Source: Bradyrhizobium sp. SRL28
GTDB taxonomy: Bacteria > Pseudomonadota > Alphaproteobacteria > Rhizobiales > Xanthobacteraceae
Assembly: GCF_018596315.1 (NCBI RefSeq)
Contig: NZ_JAHEAG010000002.1
Span: 496,001 to 560,000, forward strand
DNA length: 64,000 nt
Direction of reading: 5' to 3'
The translations under genes were made by a program, and so were the position numbers. How positions within the stretch are numbered: position 1 is the first letter of the stretch; the number at the start of each line of letters is the position of its first letter. Positions 26,893 to 36,377 of the stretch are shown piece after piece. The notes below the pieces were generated by a model. It was not told the origin of the DNA. It saw only the letters and a program-made list of their open reading frames with translations, and searched no databases.

Positions 26893-28791
26893 ATGACTGT
26901 CAGCGTCACATCTACCGAAGCCCATGAGGGGCAGGCCACCTCTGGCTTTTGGGCCCTGACACTGGGTAGCATCGGCGTCGTGTTCGGCGATATCGGCACC
27001 TCGCCGCTGTATGCGTTTCGCGAGGCCGTCACGCACGCGGCGGAGGGCCAGCCGGTATCACGCATCATCGTGCTCGGTGTGCTCTCGCTGATCCTGTGGT
27101 CGCTGTTCATCGTCGTGACGGCCAAATATGTGCTGCTGCTGTTGCGCGCCGACAACAACGGCGAGGGCGGCACGCTTTCCCTGATGGCGCTGGGTCAGCG
27201 GGCGCTAGGCCGCCGAAGCTGGGTGTTGCTCGCGCTTGGCGTCGTCGGCGCCTCGATGTTCATCGGCGATTCCATGATCACGCCGGCGATTTCGGTGCTG
27301 TCGGCGGTCGAAGGCCTCAAGCTCGTCACGCCGGCGTTCGAGCACTACGTGGTGCCGCTGACGATCTTCATTCTGGTCGTTCTGTTCTCGGTGCAAAGCA
27401 GCGGCACCGCCCGTGTCGCCTCGCTTTTCGGGCCAGTTATGGTGGTCTGGTTCGCGACGCTGACGACTTTGGGCCTGATCCACATCAGCGACGATCCCAC
27501 GGTGCTCTACGCGATCAACCCCTGGTACGCGATCCAGTTCATGCTTTCGCACGGCACCATCGGGCTGGTGACGATGGGTTTGGTGTTTCTGGCCGTGACC
27601 GGCGGCGAGGCGCTTTATGCCGACCTCGGCCATTTCGGACGCAAGCCGATCCAGATCGGCTGGTTCTATTTCGTGATGCCGGCGCTCTTGATCAATTACT
27701 TCGGGCAGGGCGCGCTGGTCTTGGCCGATCCGGCAGCGATCCAAAATCCGTTCTACCGGTTGGTTCCTGAAATGCTGCTGTTGCCGATGGTGGTGCTCGC
27801 GACCGCGGCGACGGTCATCGCGAGCCAGGCGGTGATCACGGGCGCCTTTTCGCTGATTCGCCAGGCGGTGCAGCTCGGCCTGCTCCCGCGGTTCGAGGTG
27901 CGCTACACCTCGGAGACACATGCCGGCCAGATCTACCTGCCGCGCGTCAACCGGCTGCTGCTGATCGGGGTCGTGCTGCTGGTGCTGTTGTTCCGCACCT
28001 CGAGCGGCCTTGCGTCGGCCTATGGCATAGCCGTCTCCACCACCATGGTGGTCGACGGCATCATGGGCTTTGTCGTGATCTGGAAGCTGTGGAACTGGCG
28101 CGCGGCCACTGCGGCGGCCGTGATCCTGCCCCTCGTCGTCGTCGACATGAGCTTCTTTGCTGCGAACCTCCTGAAACTGTTGGACGGCGCCTGGGTGCCG
28201 CTGCTGTTCGGCGTTGCCGTGGCGGTGATGATCTGGACCTGGCGCCGGGGAGCAGCGATCCTGACCGCGAAGACACGGCGCATCGAGGTTCCGCTCGCGG
28301 ACCTGATCAAGAGCCTGGAAAAGCGTCCGCCGCATATCGTCAAGGGCACGGCGGTGTTCCTGACCTCCGATCCAAGCTTCGTGCCGACCGCGATGATGCA
28401 CAATCTCAAGCACAACAAGGTGCTGCACGAGCACAATGTGATCCTCACCATCGAAACCGCCCAGACACCGCGCGTCGATCCGTCCGAGCGCGTCAAGATG
28501 GAAACTATCAGCGAGAAGTTTTCCACGGTGCGGCTGCGGTTCGGCTTCATGGAATCGCCGAACGTGCCCAAGGCGCTGGTGATCGCGCGCAAGCTCGGCT
28601 GGCAGTTCGACATCATGGCGACGTCGTTTTTCGTGTCGCGGCGGTCGCTCAAGCCGTCGGCGCAGTCGGGCATGCCGCTATGGCAGGATCATCTGTTCAT
28701 CGCCATGAGCCGGTCGGCGAACGACGCCACCGACTACTTCCAGATCCCGACGGGGCGGGTCGTCGAGGTTGGAACTCAGGTAACTATCTGA
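26893..28791 (+). CDS. kup: Kup potassium uptake transporter, first copy
   Basis: This protein couples potassium entry to protons across the inner membrane. The 632-residue protein has about 12 helices and a C-terminal cytoplasmic region. It opens with the family signature [21 protein letters not shown], then shows [37 protein letters not shown] and [10 protein letters not shown]. Near the end, [13 protein letters not shown] and [20 protein letters not shown] are conserved. I chose the ATG at 26893; the long N-terminal frame before it has no family match. The second kup begins 154 bases downstream and shares these blocks almost word for word, so this is a tandem duplication. Confidence 0.93.
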   Translation: MTVSVTSTEAHEGQATSGFWALTLGSIGVVFGDIGTSPLYAFREAVTHAAEGQPVSRIIVLGVLSLILWSLFIVVTAKYVLLLLRADNNGEGGTLSLMALGQRALGRRSWVLLALGVVGASMFIGDSMITPAISVLSAVEGLKLVTPAFEHYVVPLTIFILVVLFSVQSSGTARVASLFGPVMVVWFATLTTLGLIHISDDPTVLYAINPWYAIQFMLSHGTIGLVTMGLVFLAVTGGEALYADLGHFGRKPIQIGWFYFVMPALLINYFGQGALVLADPAAIQNPFYRLVPEMLLLPMVVLATAATVIASQAVITGAFSLIRQAVQLGLLPRFEVRYTSETHAGQIYLPRVNRLLLIGVVLLVLLFRTSSGLASAYGIAVSTTMVVDGIMGFVVIWKLWNWRAATAAAVILPLVVVDMSFFAANLLKLLDGAWVPLLFGVAVAVMIWTWRRGAAILTAKTRRIEVPLADLIKSLEKRPPHIVKGTAVFLTSDPSFVPTAMMHNLKHNKVLHEHNVILTIETAQTPRVDPSERVKMETISEKFSTVRLRFGFMESPNVPKALVIARKLGWQFDIMATSFFVSRRSLKPSAQSGMPLWQDHLFIAMSRSANDATDYFQIPTGRVVEVGTQVTI

Positions 28792-28945
28792 TAATTAAAC
28801 AATATTTTGTCTTTCGGTGACTGCGGTCCATGCGCGAAGTGCATACCGGAGGCCTGAATTCAGCCGATCCCCTGCGCTCGCGCTGGGAGTATAGGCCTGC
28901 AATCCTGCATTTGTGCAGTGCGGTAGTCAGCCGAGGCAATCCCCA

Positions 28946-30871
28946 ATGTCATCTGGAAGTGCGGTCACCGCGGCGGAAACGCCCGCGGCCAACGGACATG
29001 GCGAAGCGCATTCCACCGCCGGCTTTAAAGCCCTGATGCTGGGCAGCATCGGTGTCGTCTACGGCGACATCGGCACCAGCCCGCTCTACGCGCTACGCGA
29101 AGCCATCGTCGCGGCCAGCGGGCACACAGGTACCGCCAGTCCGCAGGCGGTGCTGGGCGTGCTGTCGCTGATCCTGTGGGCGCTGATCGTGGTGGTGACG
29201 CTGAAATATGTGCTGATCCTGCTGCGCGCCGATAACAACGGCGAGGGCGGAACACTGGCGCTGATGGCGCTGGCGCAACGCGCGGTCGGCCAGCGCTCCG
29301 CCGTGATCGTGCTGCTCGGCATTATCAGCGGCGCGCTGTTTTACGGCGATGCGGTGCTTACTCCGGCTTTGTCGGTGCTGTCGGCGATCGAAGGCCTCAA
29401 GCTCGTCACCGTGACGTTCGAACATTATGTCGTTCCGCTGACGGTGATCATTCTGCTGGCGCTGTTCGCGGTTCAGTCGCGCGGCACCGCAAGCGTGGCC
29501 GCGTTCTTCGGCCCGATCATGTGCGTCTGGTTCGCCGTCATTGCGATCGCGGCCGTGCCGCAGATCGTGCGCCATCCCGAAGTGCTGTCGGCGTTCAACC
29601 CGCTCTACGCGGTTTCATTCATGCTCCATCACGGCATCATCGGTTTCATCACGCTTGGCGCGGTGTTTCTCGCCGTCACTGGCGCGGAAGCGCTCTATGC
29701 CGACCTCGGGCATTTCGGCAAGCGGCCGATCCAGATGGCCTGGCTCTTCATCGTGCTGCCGTCGCTGGCCGTGAACTATCTGGGGCAGGGCGCGCTGCTG
29801 ATCGCCGATCCCAAGGCGATCGAGAACCCGTTCTTTCTGATGTTTCCGGATTGGGCCTTGATACCGATGGTTGGTCTCGCCGCCGCGGCGACGGTCATTG
29901 CCAGTCAGGCCGTGATCACCGGCGCCTATTCGTTGACGCGCCAGGCCATACAGCTCGGGCTATTGCCGCGATTTGAAATCCGCCATACCTCGGAATCGCA
30001 TTCCGGCCAGATCTATATCCCGCGCATCAACATGCTGCTGCTGATCAGCGTGATGCTGCTGGTTCTGATGTTCCGTTCATCGAGCGCCTTGGCGTCGGCC
30101 TACGGCATCGCGGTAACCGGAACCATGGTGGTGACGGCGATGATGGGTTTTGTCGTCATCTGGAAAGTCTGGAATTGGTCGGCTGTCGCGGCCGCGGCGC
30201 TGATCGCACCATTCCTGTTTCTCGATCTCGCTTTTCTCTCCGCGAACCTCTTGAAGGTGTTCGAGGGCGGCTGGGTGCCACTGGCGCTCGGCGGCATCGT
30301 GATGCTGTTGATGTACACTTGGCGTCGCGGCAGCAAGCTTCTGTTCGAGAAGTCGCGCAAGCTGGAATTCCCGCTTGCCGATCTGGTGGCGATGCTGGAG
30401 AAGCGTCCGCCGCAGCGGGTGCCGGGTACCGCCGTGTTCCTGACCTCGGATCCCGAATGCGCGCCGACGGCGCTGATGCACAGCCTGAAGCATTACAAGG
30501 TGCTGCACGAGAAGAACGTCATTCTCACTATCGAAATCGCGCCGACGCCGCGGATCGACGACGCCGAGCGGGTGCGTATGGAGCAGCTCAGCGAGACCTT
30601 CTCCCGGGTGACGTTGCGGTTCGGCTTCATGGAATCGCCCAACGTACCGAAGACACTGGCGATCGCCCGCAAGCTCGGCTGGCAGTTCGACATCATGTCG
30701 ACGTCGTTCTTCCTGTCCCGCCGCGCGCTCAAGCCCGCCGCACATTCGGGCATGCCGCGCTGGCAGGACCTGCTGTTCATCCGCCTCAGCCGCTCCGCCA
30801 ACGACGCCACCGATTATTTCCAGATCCCGACCGGGCGGGTGGTGGAAGTGGGAACGCAGGTCACGATCTAG
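28946..30871 (+). CDS. kup: Kup potassium uptake transporter, second copy
   Basis: This is a 641-residue paralogue of the preceding gene, with the same topology and motifs: [58 protein letters not shown] and [18 protein letters not shown]. The final ten residues ([13 protein letters not shown]) are identical to the first copy. The N-terminus (about 1-35) is divergent, Ala-rich and polar. The start at 28946 has CCGAGG nine bases upstream. Tandem kup genes are known in bradyrhizobia; differing affinity or regulation of the two copies is an inference. Confidence 0.93.
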   Translation: MSSGSAVTAAETPAANGHGEAHSTAGFKALMLGSIGVVYGDIGTSPLYALREAIVAASGHTGTASPQAVLGVLSLILWALIVVVTLKYVLILLRADNNGEGGTLALMALAQRAVGQRSAVIVLLGIISGALFYGDAVLTPALSVLSAIEGLKLVTVTFEHYVVPLTVIILLALFAVQSRGTASVAAFFGPIMCVWFAVIAIAAVPQIVRHPEVLSAFNPLYAVSFMLHHGIIGFITLGAVFLAVTGAEALYADLGHFGKRPIQMAWLFIVLPSLAVNYLGQGALLIADPKAIENPFFLMFPDWALIPMVGLAAAATVIASQAVITGAYSLTRQAIQLGLLPRFEIRHTSESHSGQIYIPRINMLLLISVMLLVLMFRSSSALASAYGIAVTGTMVVTAMMGFVVIWKVWNWSAVAAAALIAPFLFLDLAFLSANLLKVFEGGWVPLALGGIVMLLMYTWRRGSKLLFEKSRKLEFPLADLVAMLEKRPPQRVPGTAVFLTSDPECAPTALMHSLKHYKVLHEKNVILTIEIAPTPRIDDAERVRMEQLSETFSRVTLRFGFMESPNVPKTLAIARKLGWQFDIMSTSFFLSRRALKPAAHSGMPRWQDLLFIRLSRSANDATDYFQIPTGRVVEVGTQVTI

Positions 30872-31200
30872 GGGCGTGACCCATAAATTCCGATCGTCGG
30901 CCGACGTCCGCCTTGAAGCGCATTACAGACTCAAGCCGGATATAGCGCCATGAAAAGTGCCATAAACGGAAGCGAACCTGCTCTTTTGGCTGCGCCGAAA
31001 GTCGTGTATTCTTCAACGAGTTGCCAATGGGACCTGCCGGAGCTCTGTAGTTAAGCGCAGCGCAAGCGCCTTCGGCGGCCGAGCATTACGCATTCATTGA
31101 TATTGGATTTGAGCGCGCGACTTCGCGCCCGCCATACTTCGCCAGTTTTTGGAGTCATCCAGCCAAGGCTAACGCTTGGCTCCATTGCAGGGAGGGATCG
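30872..31200. other. Intergenic region with a leader hairpin ahead of the MBL-fold gene
   Basis: I see no gene in these 329 bases. AGCCAAG (31161-31167) and CTTGGCT (31175-31181) form a 7-bp hairpin 19 bases before the downstream ATG, followed by GGGAGGGA as the ribosome-binding site. The promoter is not identifiable by eye. Confidence 0.45.
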
Positions 31201-32310
31201 ATGGTCGAGCAATTCAAACGCCGCGATTTTCTGAGGGGTTGTGCGGCCATTGGAGGAGCCGTCGCCGCCGGCAGCTTCACCTGCATCGAGATCGCCAAAG
31301 CAGCTGCGATCGACATTCCCGTGGTGGACAAGCTCTCGATCCGGGTGCTGATCGATGGAAGCCAGAATATCTTCGAGCGCCCGGGTAAGGTGGGGAACGT
31401 CTCGATCGAGCCGGCGCCACGGCAGCAGGACTATCGTCGCCCACTACACAATCAATGGGGTTTGTCTCTGTACCTGCAGTCGCAGCGCGGCGATGAGCAG
31501 CGCACTATCATGCTCGACTTCGGCTATACGCCGGAAGCTCTGCTCAACAATATCGAACTGACCGGCGCTGATCCCAGCAAGATCAATGCATTGGTCGTGA
31601 GCCATGGCCACTTCGATCACTACGGCGGCCTCGTCGGCTTCCTGCAGAAATACCGCAGCGCGTTGCCCGCCGATGTGAAACTCTATGCCGGCGGGGAGGA
31701 CAACTTCTGCCAGCGCTATAGCGGCGCACCCGGTGCACTTGCCGAATTTGGCGCGCTCGATCGCCGCGAGCTGGTTGCGAACAAGGTCTCAGTCGTTCTG
31801 GCGGAAAACCCGACGGTTGTCGCCGACCACGCTTTCACGACGGGTAAGATCAAGAGGTCGGGGATCGAAAGAGTGTTGCCGAACACGCACGTCGGATTTG
31901 CTGTGAAGGACGGTCTCGGCTGCAACGCGAGCCACTACCTGCCGGCGGAGATGCTGGGCAAGATCGTTCCGGACGAGCACATCCACGAGCACGCGACCTG
32001 TTTCAATGTAAAAGACCGCGGGCTCGTGGTGATCAGCTCCTGCGGTCACGTCGGCATCGTCAATTCGGTCCGGCAGGCACAGGAAGTCTCCGGCGTGCAG
32101 AAGATCCATGCTATCGTCGGTGGCTTCCATCTCGGGCCGGCACCCGAGGACTATCTCAATCAAGTCGTCGCCGAGATCAAGAAGCTCGAACCGGACGTGA
32201 TTATCCCGATGCATTGTAGCGGCGACAACTTCGCTCGCGCGGTGCGCGCGCAGCTGCCGGACAAGCTTCTGGTTTCGACAACCGGCGTCCGTATGACGAT
32301 GGGCGCATGA
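31201..32310 (+). CDS. Tat-exported metallo-beta-lactamase-fold hydrolase
   Basis: The 369-residue protein starts with a twin-arginine signal (FKRRDFLRG, then a hydrophobic Ala/Gly region to about residue 38), so it is probably folded and loaded with metal before export. The MBL motif is complete: SHGHFDHYGG (HxHxDH), later SSCGHVGIVNSV and a C-terminal IPMHCSGDNFA. The layout matches the group named after dihydropterin ribofuranosylaminobenzene phosphate synthase, whose bacterial members act on unknown substrates. GGAGGGA lies six bases upstream. Its stop overlaps the SCO start (ATGA), so the two are translationally coupled. Confidence 0.88.
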   Translation: MVEQFKRRDFLRGCAAIGGAVAAGSFTCIEIAKAAAIDIPVVDKLSIRVLIDGSQNIFERPGKVGNVSIEPAPRQQDYRRPLHNQWGLSLYLQSQRGDEQRTIMLDFGYTPEALLNNIELTGADPSKINALVVSHGHFDHYGGLVGFLQKYRSALPADVKLYAGGEDNFCQRYSGAPGALAEFGALDRRELVANKVSVVLAENPTVVADHAFTTGKIKRSGIERVLPNTHVGFAVKDGLGCNASHYLPAEMLGKIVPDEHIHEHATCFNVKDRGLVVISSCGHVGIVNSVRQAQEVSGVQKIHAIVGGFHLGPAPEDYLNQVVAEIKKLEPDVIIPMHCSGDNFARAVRAQLPDKLLVSTTGVRMTMGA

Positions 32311-32924
32311 GGACTAGTCGGGCGCTTGTCTGCTCCGTCCTGGCCGCAGGGCTGCTCAGTGCCGTGCCCGTGGCGCACGCGCAGAGCGAACGCAGCGCCG
32401 GCGAGCTGATGGACGCAGTGATGTGGGGCAAGGAGCCGATCGGCGGCTCCTTCATTCTCGTCGATCACACCGGAAAGCCTCGTACGGACGCCGATTTCCG
32501 TGGCAAGCTGATGCTGGTCTATTTCGGGTTCAGCTTCTGTCCGGACGTCTGCCCGACCGATCTGATGGCGATCGGGCAGGCCGTCGACAAACTTGGCCCC
32601 GGCGGCGACGCGGTGCAGCCGTTGTTCGTCACTGTCGATCCCGACCGCGATACGCCTGCGCATCTCGCCGACTACGTGCCGTTCTTTCACTCGCGCCTGC
32701 TCGGCCTAACAGGCGATGCTGCGCAGATCCGCCACGCTGCGCGCTTGTATCGGGTCTTTTACGCCAAGGTCGCAATCGAAGGTGCCGCAGAATACACTGT
32801 CGATCATTCAGGTTTCATCTATCTGATGGATCGCGACGGCAAGTATCTCGGGTTCTTCCCGCCGGGCACCCCCTCGGATCGGATGGTCTCGGTCATCAAG
32901 GCTCATCTCTCAGCCAAACGCTGA
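32307..32924 (+). CDS. SCO/SenC-family copper chaperone or thiol protein
   Basis: The 205-residue protein has an N-terminal signal or anchor (ALVCSVLAAGLLSAVPVAHA) and a thioredoxin-like fold. The copper ligands are visible: Cys-x3-Cys in FSFCPDVCPTDLMAI and a His in VDHSGFIYLMD. PLFVTVDPDRDTP is the family centre. SCO proteins deliver copper to CuA of cytochrome oxidase or act as periplasmic thiol reductases. It is not beside the cox operon (22 kb away) but is coupled to the Tat-exported MBL protein, which suggests a joint periplasmic role. A CTCAGC/GCTGAG hairpin overlaps the stop. Confidence 0.9.
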   Translation: MRTSRALVCSVLAAGLLSAVPVAHAQSERSAGELMDAVMWGKEPIGGSFILVDHTGKPRTDADFRGKLMLVYFGFSFCPDVCPTDLMAIGQAVDKLGPGGDAVQPLFVTVDPDRDTPAHLADYVPFFHSRLLGLTGDAAQIRHAARLYRVFYAKVAIEGAAEYTVDHSGFIYLMDRDGKYLGFFPPGTPSDRMVSVIKAHLSAKR

Positions 32925-32992
32925 GAAACGCGGTCTGCTCATGATAGAATGATCCGTTCACTTGCTGTCCACAGAACAGCTAGCGGATACAC

Positions 32993-35020
32993 TCAGGTCA
33001 AGGCATAGACCTTGGCCTCCCACGGAAAGATCGGCTCCCGGCCGACCCATTCGGACGGCACGTCGCGTTCCTGCGTGATCTCGCGCCAGTGCATGCCGTT
33101 TGGGGTAGGTGGCCAGTTCGGCACGCGGTATTCGGAAGCGGGCGCGAACGGCAGCGCGGTTTCAAAATCCGAAAAATTGGCGACGACGACCACGGGGTGG
33201 TCGATGCCCGGCCGGCCCCGCCGCCAGGCGAGCACGCGTTTACCTTCGTCGAAATCGACGTGGATGAACTCCGTGTCGTTGACCGAAAGTGCATCAGACC
33301 TCGTGCGAAAACGGACGAGGCGGGCGCAATACTCGAATACGCGCCGGCGCCAAGGGTCCTGCAGGCGATCGAAGTTCACCGGATCGACCTGCTTTTGCGG
33401 ATGGACGACCGCGAGGTCATGCTGGTCTGCGAACTCTTCACCTGCGAAAATCATGGGGATGCCGACGGCAGTCATCAGGCAGACGAAGGCGAGCTTGATC
33501 CGCCGCTCCGTGTTCCAAACACCATTGTTGTTGAGAAAATTGTACAGCCGCTCGTTCCTGAAGCCCTCGACATCGTGCGAGGTCACGTAGTTGATCGCTT
33601 GAGACCCATCGGCGAAGCCAAGCAGACGGCAGTCGATCAGTTTGCGCACCGTCCACTCGAAGCTCGGCTCCTTCTGGTCATTTTGTCCCATGATGGCGTA
33701 GCGAACCATCCGCTTGAACTCTTCGTTCCACAGGCCGTCGAGGCGGTTCTGATGCAGAAGCTCAATCGGTACCGCCAGATCCTCGCCGACGACGAGGAAG
33801 CGTTCGTCGGCAACCTGTTCCAGCAAGCCCTGCGCCAGCCACCGCGAGCGCCATATGGCACGGGCAAGATCCTTGTACTCTTGCACGAAGTCCCAGTTCA
33901 TGATGTTGGGCACGCTGTCTATCCTGATGCCATCGATCCGAAAGTCGAGCATCCAGCGCGCAAGGCAGGTCAGCATGAGGCGACGCGCCGGCACGAGGCG
34001 CCCGGTTTCCCCGGCGATCGGGTCGTAGGCGTCGGTCAAGAAGTTGTACTTGAAGAGGTCTCCGCCAAAATCGTCCCGGGCGTCTTCCTCCGGATCGCCG
34101 GTCCCACGGTGAACGTGGAAGTCCAGAAAATTGATGTACCGATAAGCATACCGTGTTGCGAAGGCCATCACGACGTCGGCAAAGAACCGGAGGCGATGCC
34201 GATGGCACGCGATCACAAGCGCCGCAAGATCGGCGGATGCCGTCGGCGAGGCATGGCCCCTCGGAAACCCCAGATCAAAATCGGCAGCGAAATAGTTGCT
34301 GGTCGCGTAGCCCCACTCGCGGTTGACGAAGCTGTCAGCCGGCGGCAAGAGCTCAAGCGCGTTGACGCCGAGGTCTTCGAGATGTGCCTCGCCGGGCGCG
34401 AGCGCAGCGACGCCCGCGAAATTGGTCGGTGCCGCGGTCCGCTCTATCAGCGCAAGGACGTCACGGAAAGTCCCGCCGGCGATGCTGACGGTGCCCTCTG
34501 TTTCAATCCGGCTCCACCGCGTCGGCAGCTCGTAGATGACGAGATGGTTGTTGCCGGGAAGCCCTTCGAGCCGAGGGTCGTTTTGCCAGTCCGGTTCGTC
34601 GCCAGCCGGATCGCAGGGCACCAGCTCGTTTTCCCGCCACTTCACGACGGCCGCCGGACCGCGGTCGTCGTCGGTGAAGGGCAGCGGCAGCGCCGGTGCG
34701 CGCAGCCGCCAGTCCACCGTCCAGGCGGTCGGGTCCGTGCACAGGATGCGCGCCGGCACCGGGGTCTTCGGGTTCACGTTGGTAACTTCGAACCAATAGT
34801 GATAGACGCGGTTGTTCGCCATCCCGCAGGCTGCACCCGCGACTTCCCATAGATCGGCCGAGACCGGTGAAGCAGCCAAATCAAACCTGTTCAGCGGCTG
34901 AAAGCTCGGAGGATTTCCTTCCAGGAACGTGCCGATGACAAGGGTGGGTGGCGGGTTCAGGCGTCCCGGGCGCCAGAGCACGAAATGAGTTCGCTTCCTC
35001 TGGAGAAGATCAAAGGGCAT
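32993..35020 (-). CDS. GH13 alpha-amylase-family protein with N-terminal beta domain
   Basis: The 675-residue protein starts with a beta-sandwich-like region of about 170 residues (TTHFVLWRPGR-like start, WYHYWFEV-type strands), resembling CBM48 of isoamylases and branching enzymes. A GH13 barrel follows. The nucleophile Asp is in FRIDGIRIDSVPN, the acid/base Glu in LVVGEDLAVP and the third Asp in YVTSHDVEGF. A C-terminal beta domain ends the protein. No signal peptide is present, so it should act on internal glucans. I chose the ATG at 35020, with GGGAGAGG ahead of it; a longer frame to 35119 lacks support. Exact specificity (branching, debranching or transfer) is not decided. Confidence 0.8.
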   Translation of the reverse strand: MPFDLLQRKRTHFVLWRPGRLNPPPTLVIGTFLEGNPPSFQPLNRFDLAASPVSADLWEVAGAACGMANNRVYHYWFEVTNVNPKTPVPARILCTDPTAWTVDWRLRAPALPLPFTDDDRGPAAVVKWRENELVPCDPAGDEPDWQNDPRLEGLPGNNHLVIYELPTRWSRIETEGTVSIAGGTFRDVLALIERTAAPTNFAGVAALAPGEAHLEDLGVNALELLPPADSFVNREWGYATSNYFAADFDLGFPRGHASPTASADLAALVIACHRHRLRFFADVVMAFATRYAYRYINFLDFHVHRGTGDPEEDARDDFGGDLFKYNFLTDAYDPIAGETGRLVPARRLMLTCLARWMLDFRIDGIRIDSVPNIMNWDFVQEYKDLARAIWRSRWLAQGLLEQVADERFLVVGEDLAVPIELLHQNRLDGLWNEEFKRMVRYAIMGQNDQKEPSFEWTVRKLIDCRLLGFADGSQAINYVTSHDVEGFRNERLYNFLNNNGVWNTERRIKLAFVCLMTAVGIPMIFAGEEFADQHDLAVVHPQKQVDPVNFDRLQDPWRRRVFEYCARLVRFRTRSDALSVNDTEFIHVDFDEGKRVLAWRRGRPGIDHPVVVVANFSDFETALPFAPASEYRVPNWPPTPNGMHWREITQERDVPSEWVGREPIFPWEAKVYALT

Positions 35021-35140
35021 CGGCCTCTCCCTCAGATGTCCGCGGCATCGCACTACCCACGTTACGCGCGTGCCAATACGCCGTGGACGCTGGCTGCCGA
35101 AATCATCGCGCGGAGGCACGCTACCCTGATGAATATAGCG

Positions 35141-35947
35141 TCACTGCGGAGGTCGCAGCTCTATGCCGTAGCGGGCGTAGATCCGCGCGATGGTGCCATC
35201 GGCCAGCAGGGCCTCGATCGCCGCATCGACACGCTGTTGCAGCTTGTCGTCGGGTCGAAGCAGCCCGGCCGCAATATTCCAGTTCAAATCCTGATCGTTG
35301 TCGAACGCCGGAATCAGGCGCAACGGCTTGTCGGCATGCTGCAGGTTGAACCAGCCGACCGTCATCGGTGTGACGGCGGCGGCCTCGATCTCGCGATTGG
35401 CCAGCGCTGCAACAATGTCGTCCTCGTATACGAACGGCGAGGTGGCGGCGCCGCCCTTGCCGAGCGTCATGGAGACCACCGAGCCGACCGGTACCCCGAC
35501 CCGCTGATCGGAACCGAGACTTGCCAGCGACGACGCCGGCGAATCGCTCCGCACCGCGAGCACGACGCCGCTGCGATGATAGGGACGCGAAACGCGCACA
35601 CCGCCCGCAGGCGGAGTATCCTTGCGGGCGATGACGTCGAGCACGAGGTCGCAATCGGCGCGACGGTACTGGATCGCACTGACCACCCATTCCCGCGTCA
35701 GCTTGACCCCGATCTGCTCGGCAATCTTCTCGCCGAGCTCGATCTGAAATCCCGGGACCGGTCCGGTCTTGCTTGCAAACGGGAGTGCGTTGGGGCTGGC
35801 GCAGAGCGTCAAGGCGCCGCGCTCGATGACGGTTTCCAACGAGCGGGCATCCGATGACGTGCTCCAGAGCATCAGCAGCGAGAGGCTCGCCGCGTATCGG
35901 GCGAGGCGACCTCGCGGTTTCCAAGACGCGGAAAACGCTCTAATCAT
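35141..35947 (-). CDS. MxaJ/XoxJ-like periplasmic binding protein
   Basis: The 268-residue protein has a signal peptide (about 1-34) and a family-3 solute-binding fold. Features typical of the quinoprotein-associated MxaJ/XoxJ group are LTLCASPNALPFASKTG near the start, a GFQIELGEKIAEQIG helix, CDLVLDVIARKDTPP and the SRPYHRSGVVLAV strand. In methylotrophs XoxJ is thought to help activate the PQQ dehydrogenase rather than to import a ligand. Its start overlaps the stop of the cytochrome c gene by eight bases, and the dehydrogenase is just upstream. The gene order F-G-J supports the assignment. Confidence 0.8.
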   Translation of the reverse strand: MIRAFSASWKPRGRLARYAASLSLLMLWSTSSDARSLETVIERGALTLCASPNALPFASKTGPVPGFQIELGEKIAEQIGVKLTREWVVSAIQYRRADCDLVLDVIARKDTPPAGGVRVSRPYHRSGVVLAVRSDSPASSLASLGSDQRVGVPVGSVVSMTLGKGGAATSPFVYEDDIVAALANREIEAAAVTPMTVGWFNLQHADKPLRLIPAFDNDQDLNWNIAAGLLRPDDKLQQRVDAAIEALLADGTIARIYARYGIELRPPQ

Positions 35948-36299
35948 CGAGCCCTCGAATGTAAGCCAGGATCGCGATGATCTGGCCGTCAGTGAATACC
36001 GAACCGTAAGCGGGCATGGCGCCTACCTTGCCCTTCTTGATGCGCTCGATGAGGTATTCGTCGCTACGCTCGGACTTCGACAGCTTCGGACCTTTGCCCG
36101 CATGGCGGCCGCCATCCTGGTGACAAAAGCCGCAGGTGGTTGCGAACATTTGCCCGCCTTCGATGTCGTTCGGCGAGGCTTCGGCCTGCGGCAGCGGATT
36201 TGCTGCTCCCGCCGAGGTGGACTGTTGGGCAAACGAGGCGGCCGACAGCCAAGGCCAGATGATGGCCAGGGAAGCAACAATTACAAACGGTATTCGCAT
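35940..36299 (-). CDS. Class I cytochrome c, XoxG-like position
   Basis: The 119-residue periplasmic protein has a signal peptide (RIPFVIVASLAIIWPWLSAA) and one c-type haem. The binding motif is CGFCH and the distal ligand is the Met in VGAMPAYGSVFTD. A Ser- and Ala-rich linker follows the signal. Its place between the PQQ dehydrogenase and the MxaJ-like gene suggests it is the electron acceptor of that dehydrogenase. I prefer the ATG at 36299; one at 36317 is six codons longer. It is shorter than the XoxG proteins of methylotrophs that I recall, so the parallel is functional, not proven. Confidence 0.82.
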   Translation of the reverse strand: MRIPFVIVASLAIIWPWLSAASFAQQSTSAGAANPLPQAEASPNDIEGGQMFATTCGFCHQDGGRHAGKGPKLSKSERSDEYLIERIKKGKVGAMPAYGSVFTDGQIIAILAYIRGLDD

Positions 36300-36377
36300 T
36301 CCGGCATCCGCATTCACCGCGACGTGTTGACCGCAAGAGCGGCAGGGAGAGATCGATCCCTGCCGCCCGCGTCATCG

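Noticed and set aside
31161..31181. Riboswitch in the leader of the MBL-fold gene
   Set aside because: Only one 7-bp hairpin is visible; nothing matches a known riboswitch core.
33089..34852. A 587-codon open frame on the plus strand
   Set aside because: It is the shadow of the GH13 protein on the minus strand; the composition is typical antisense.
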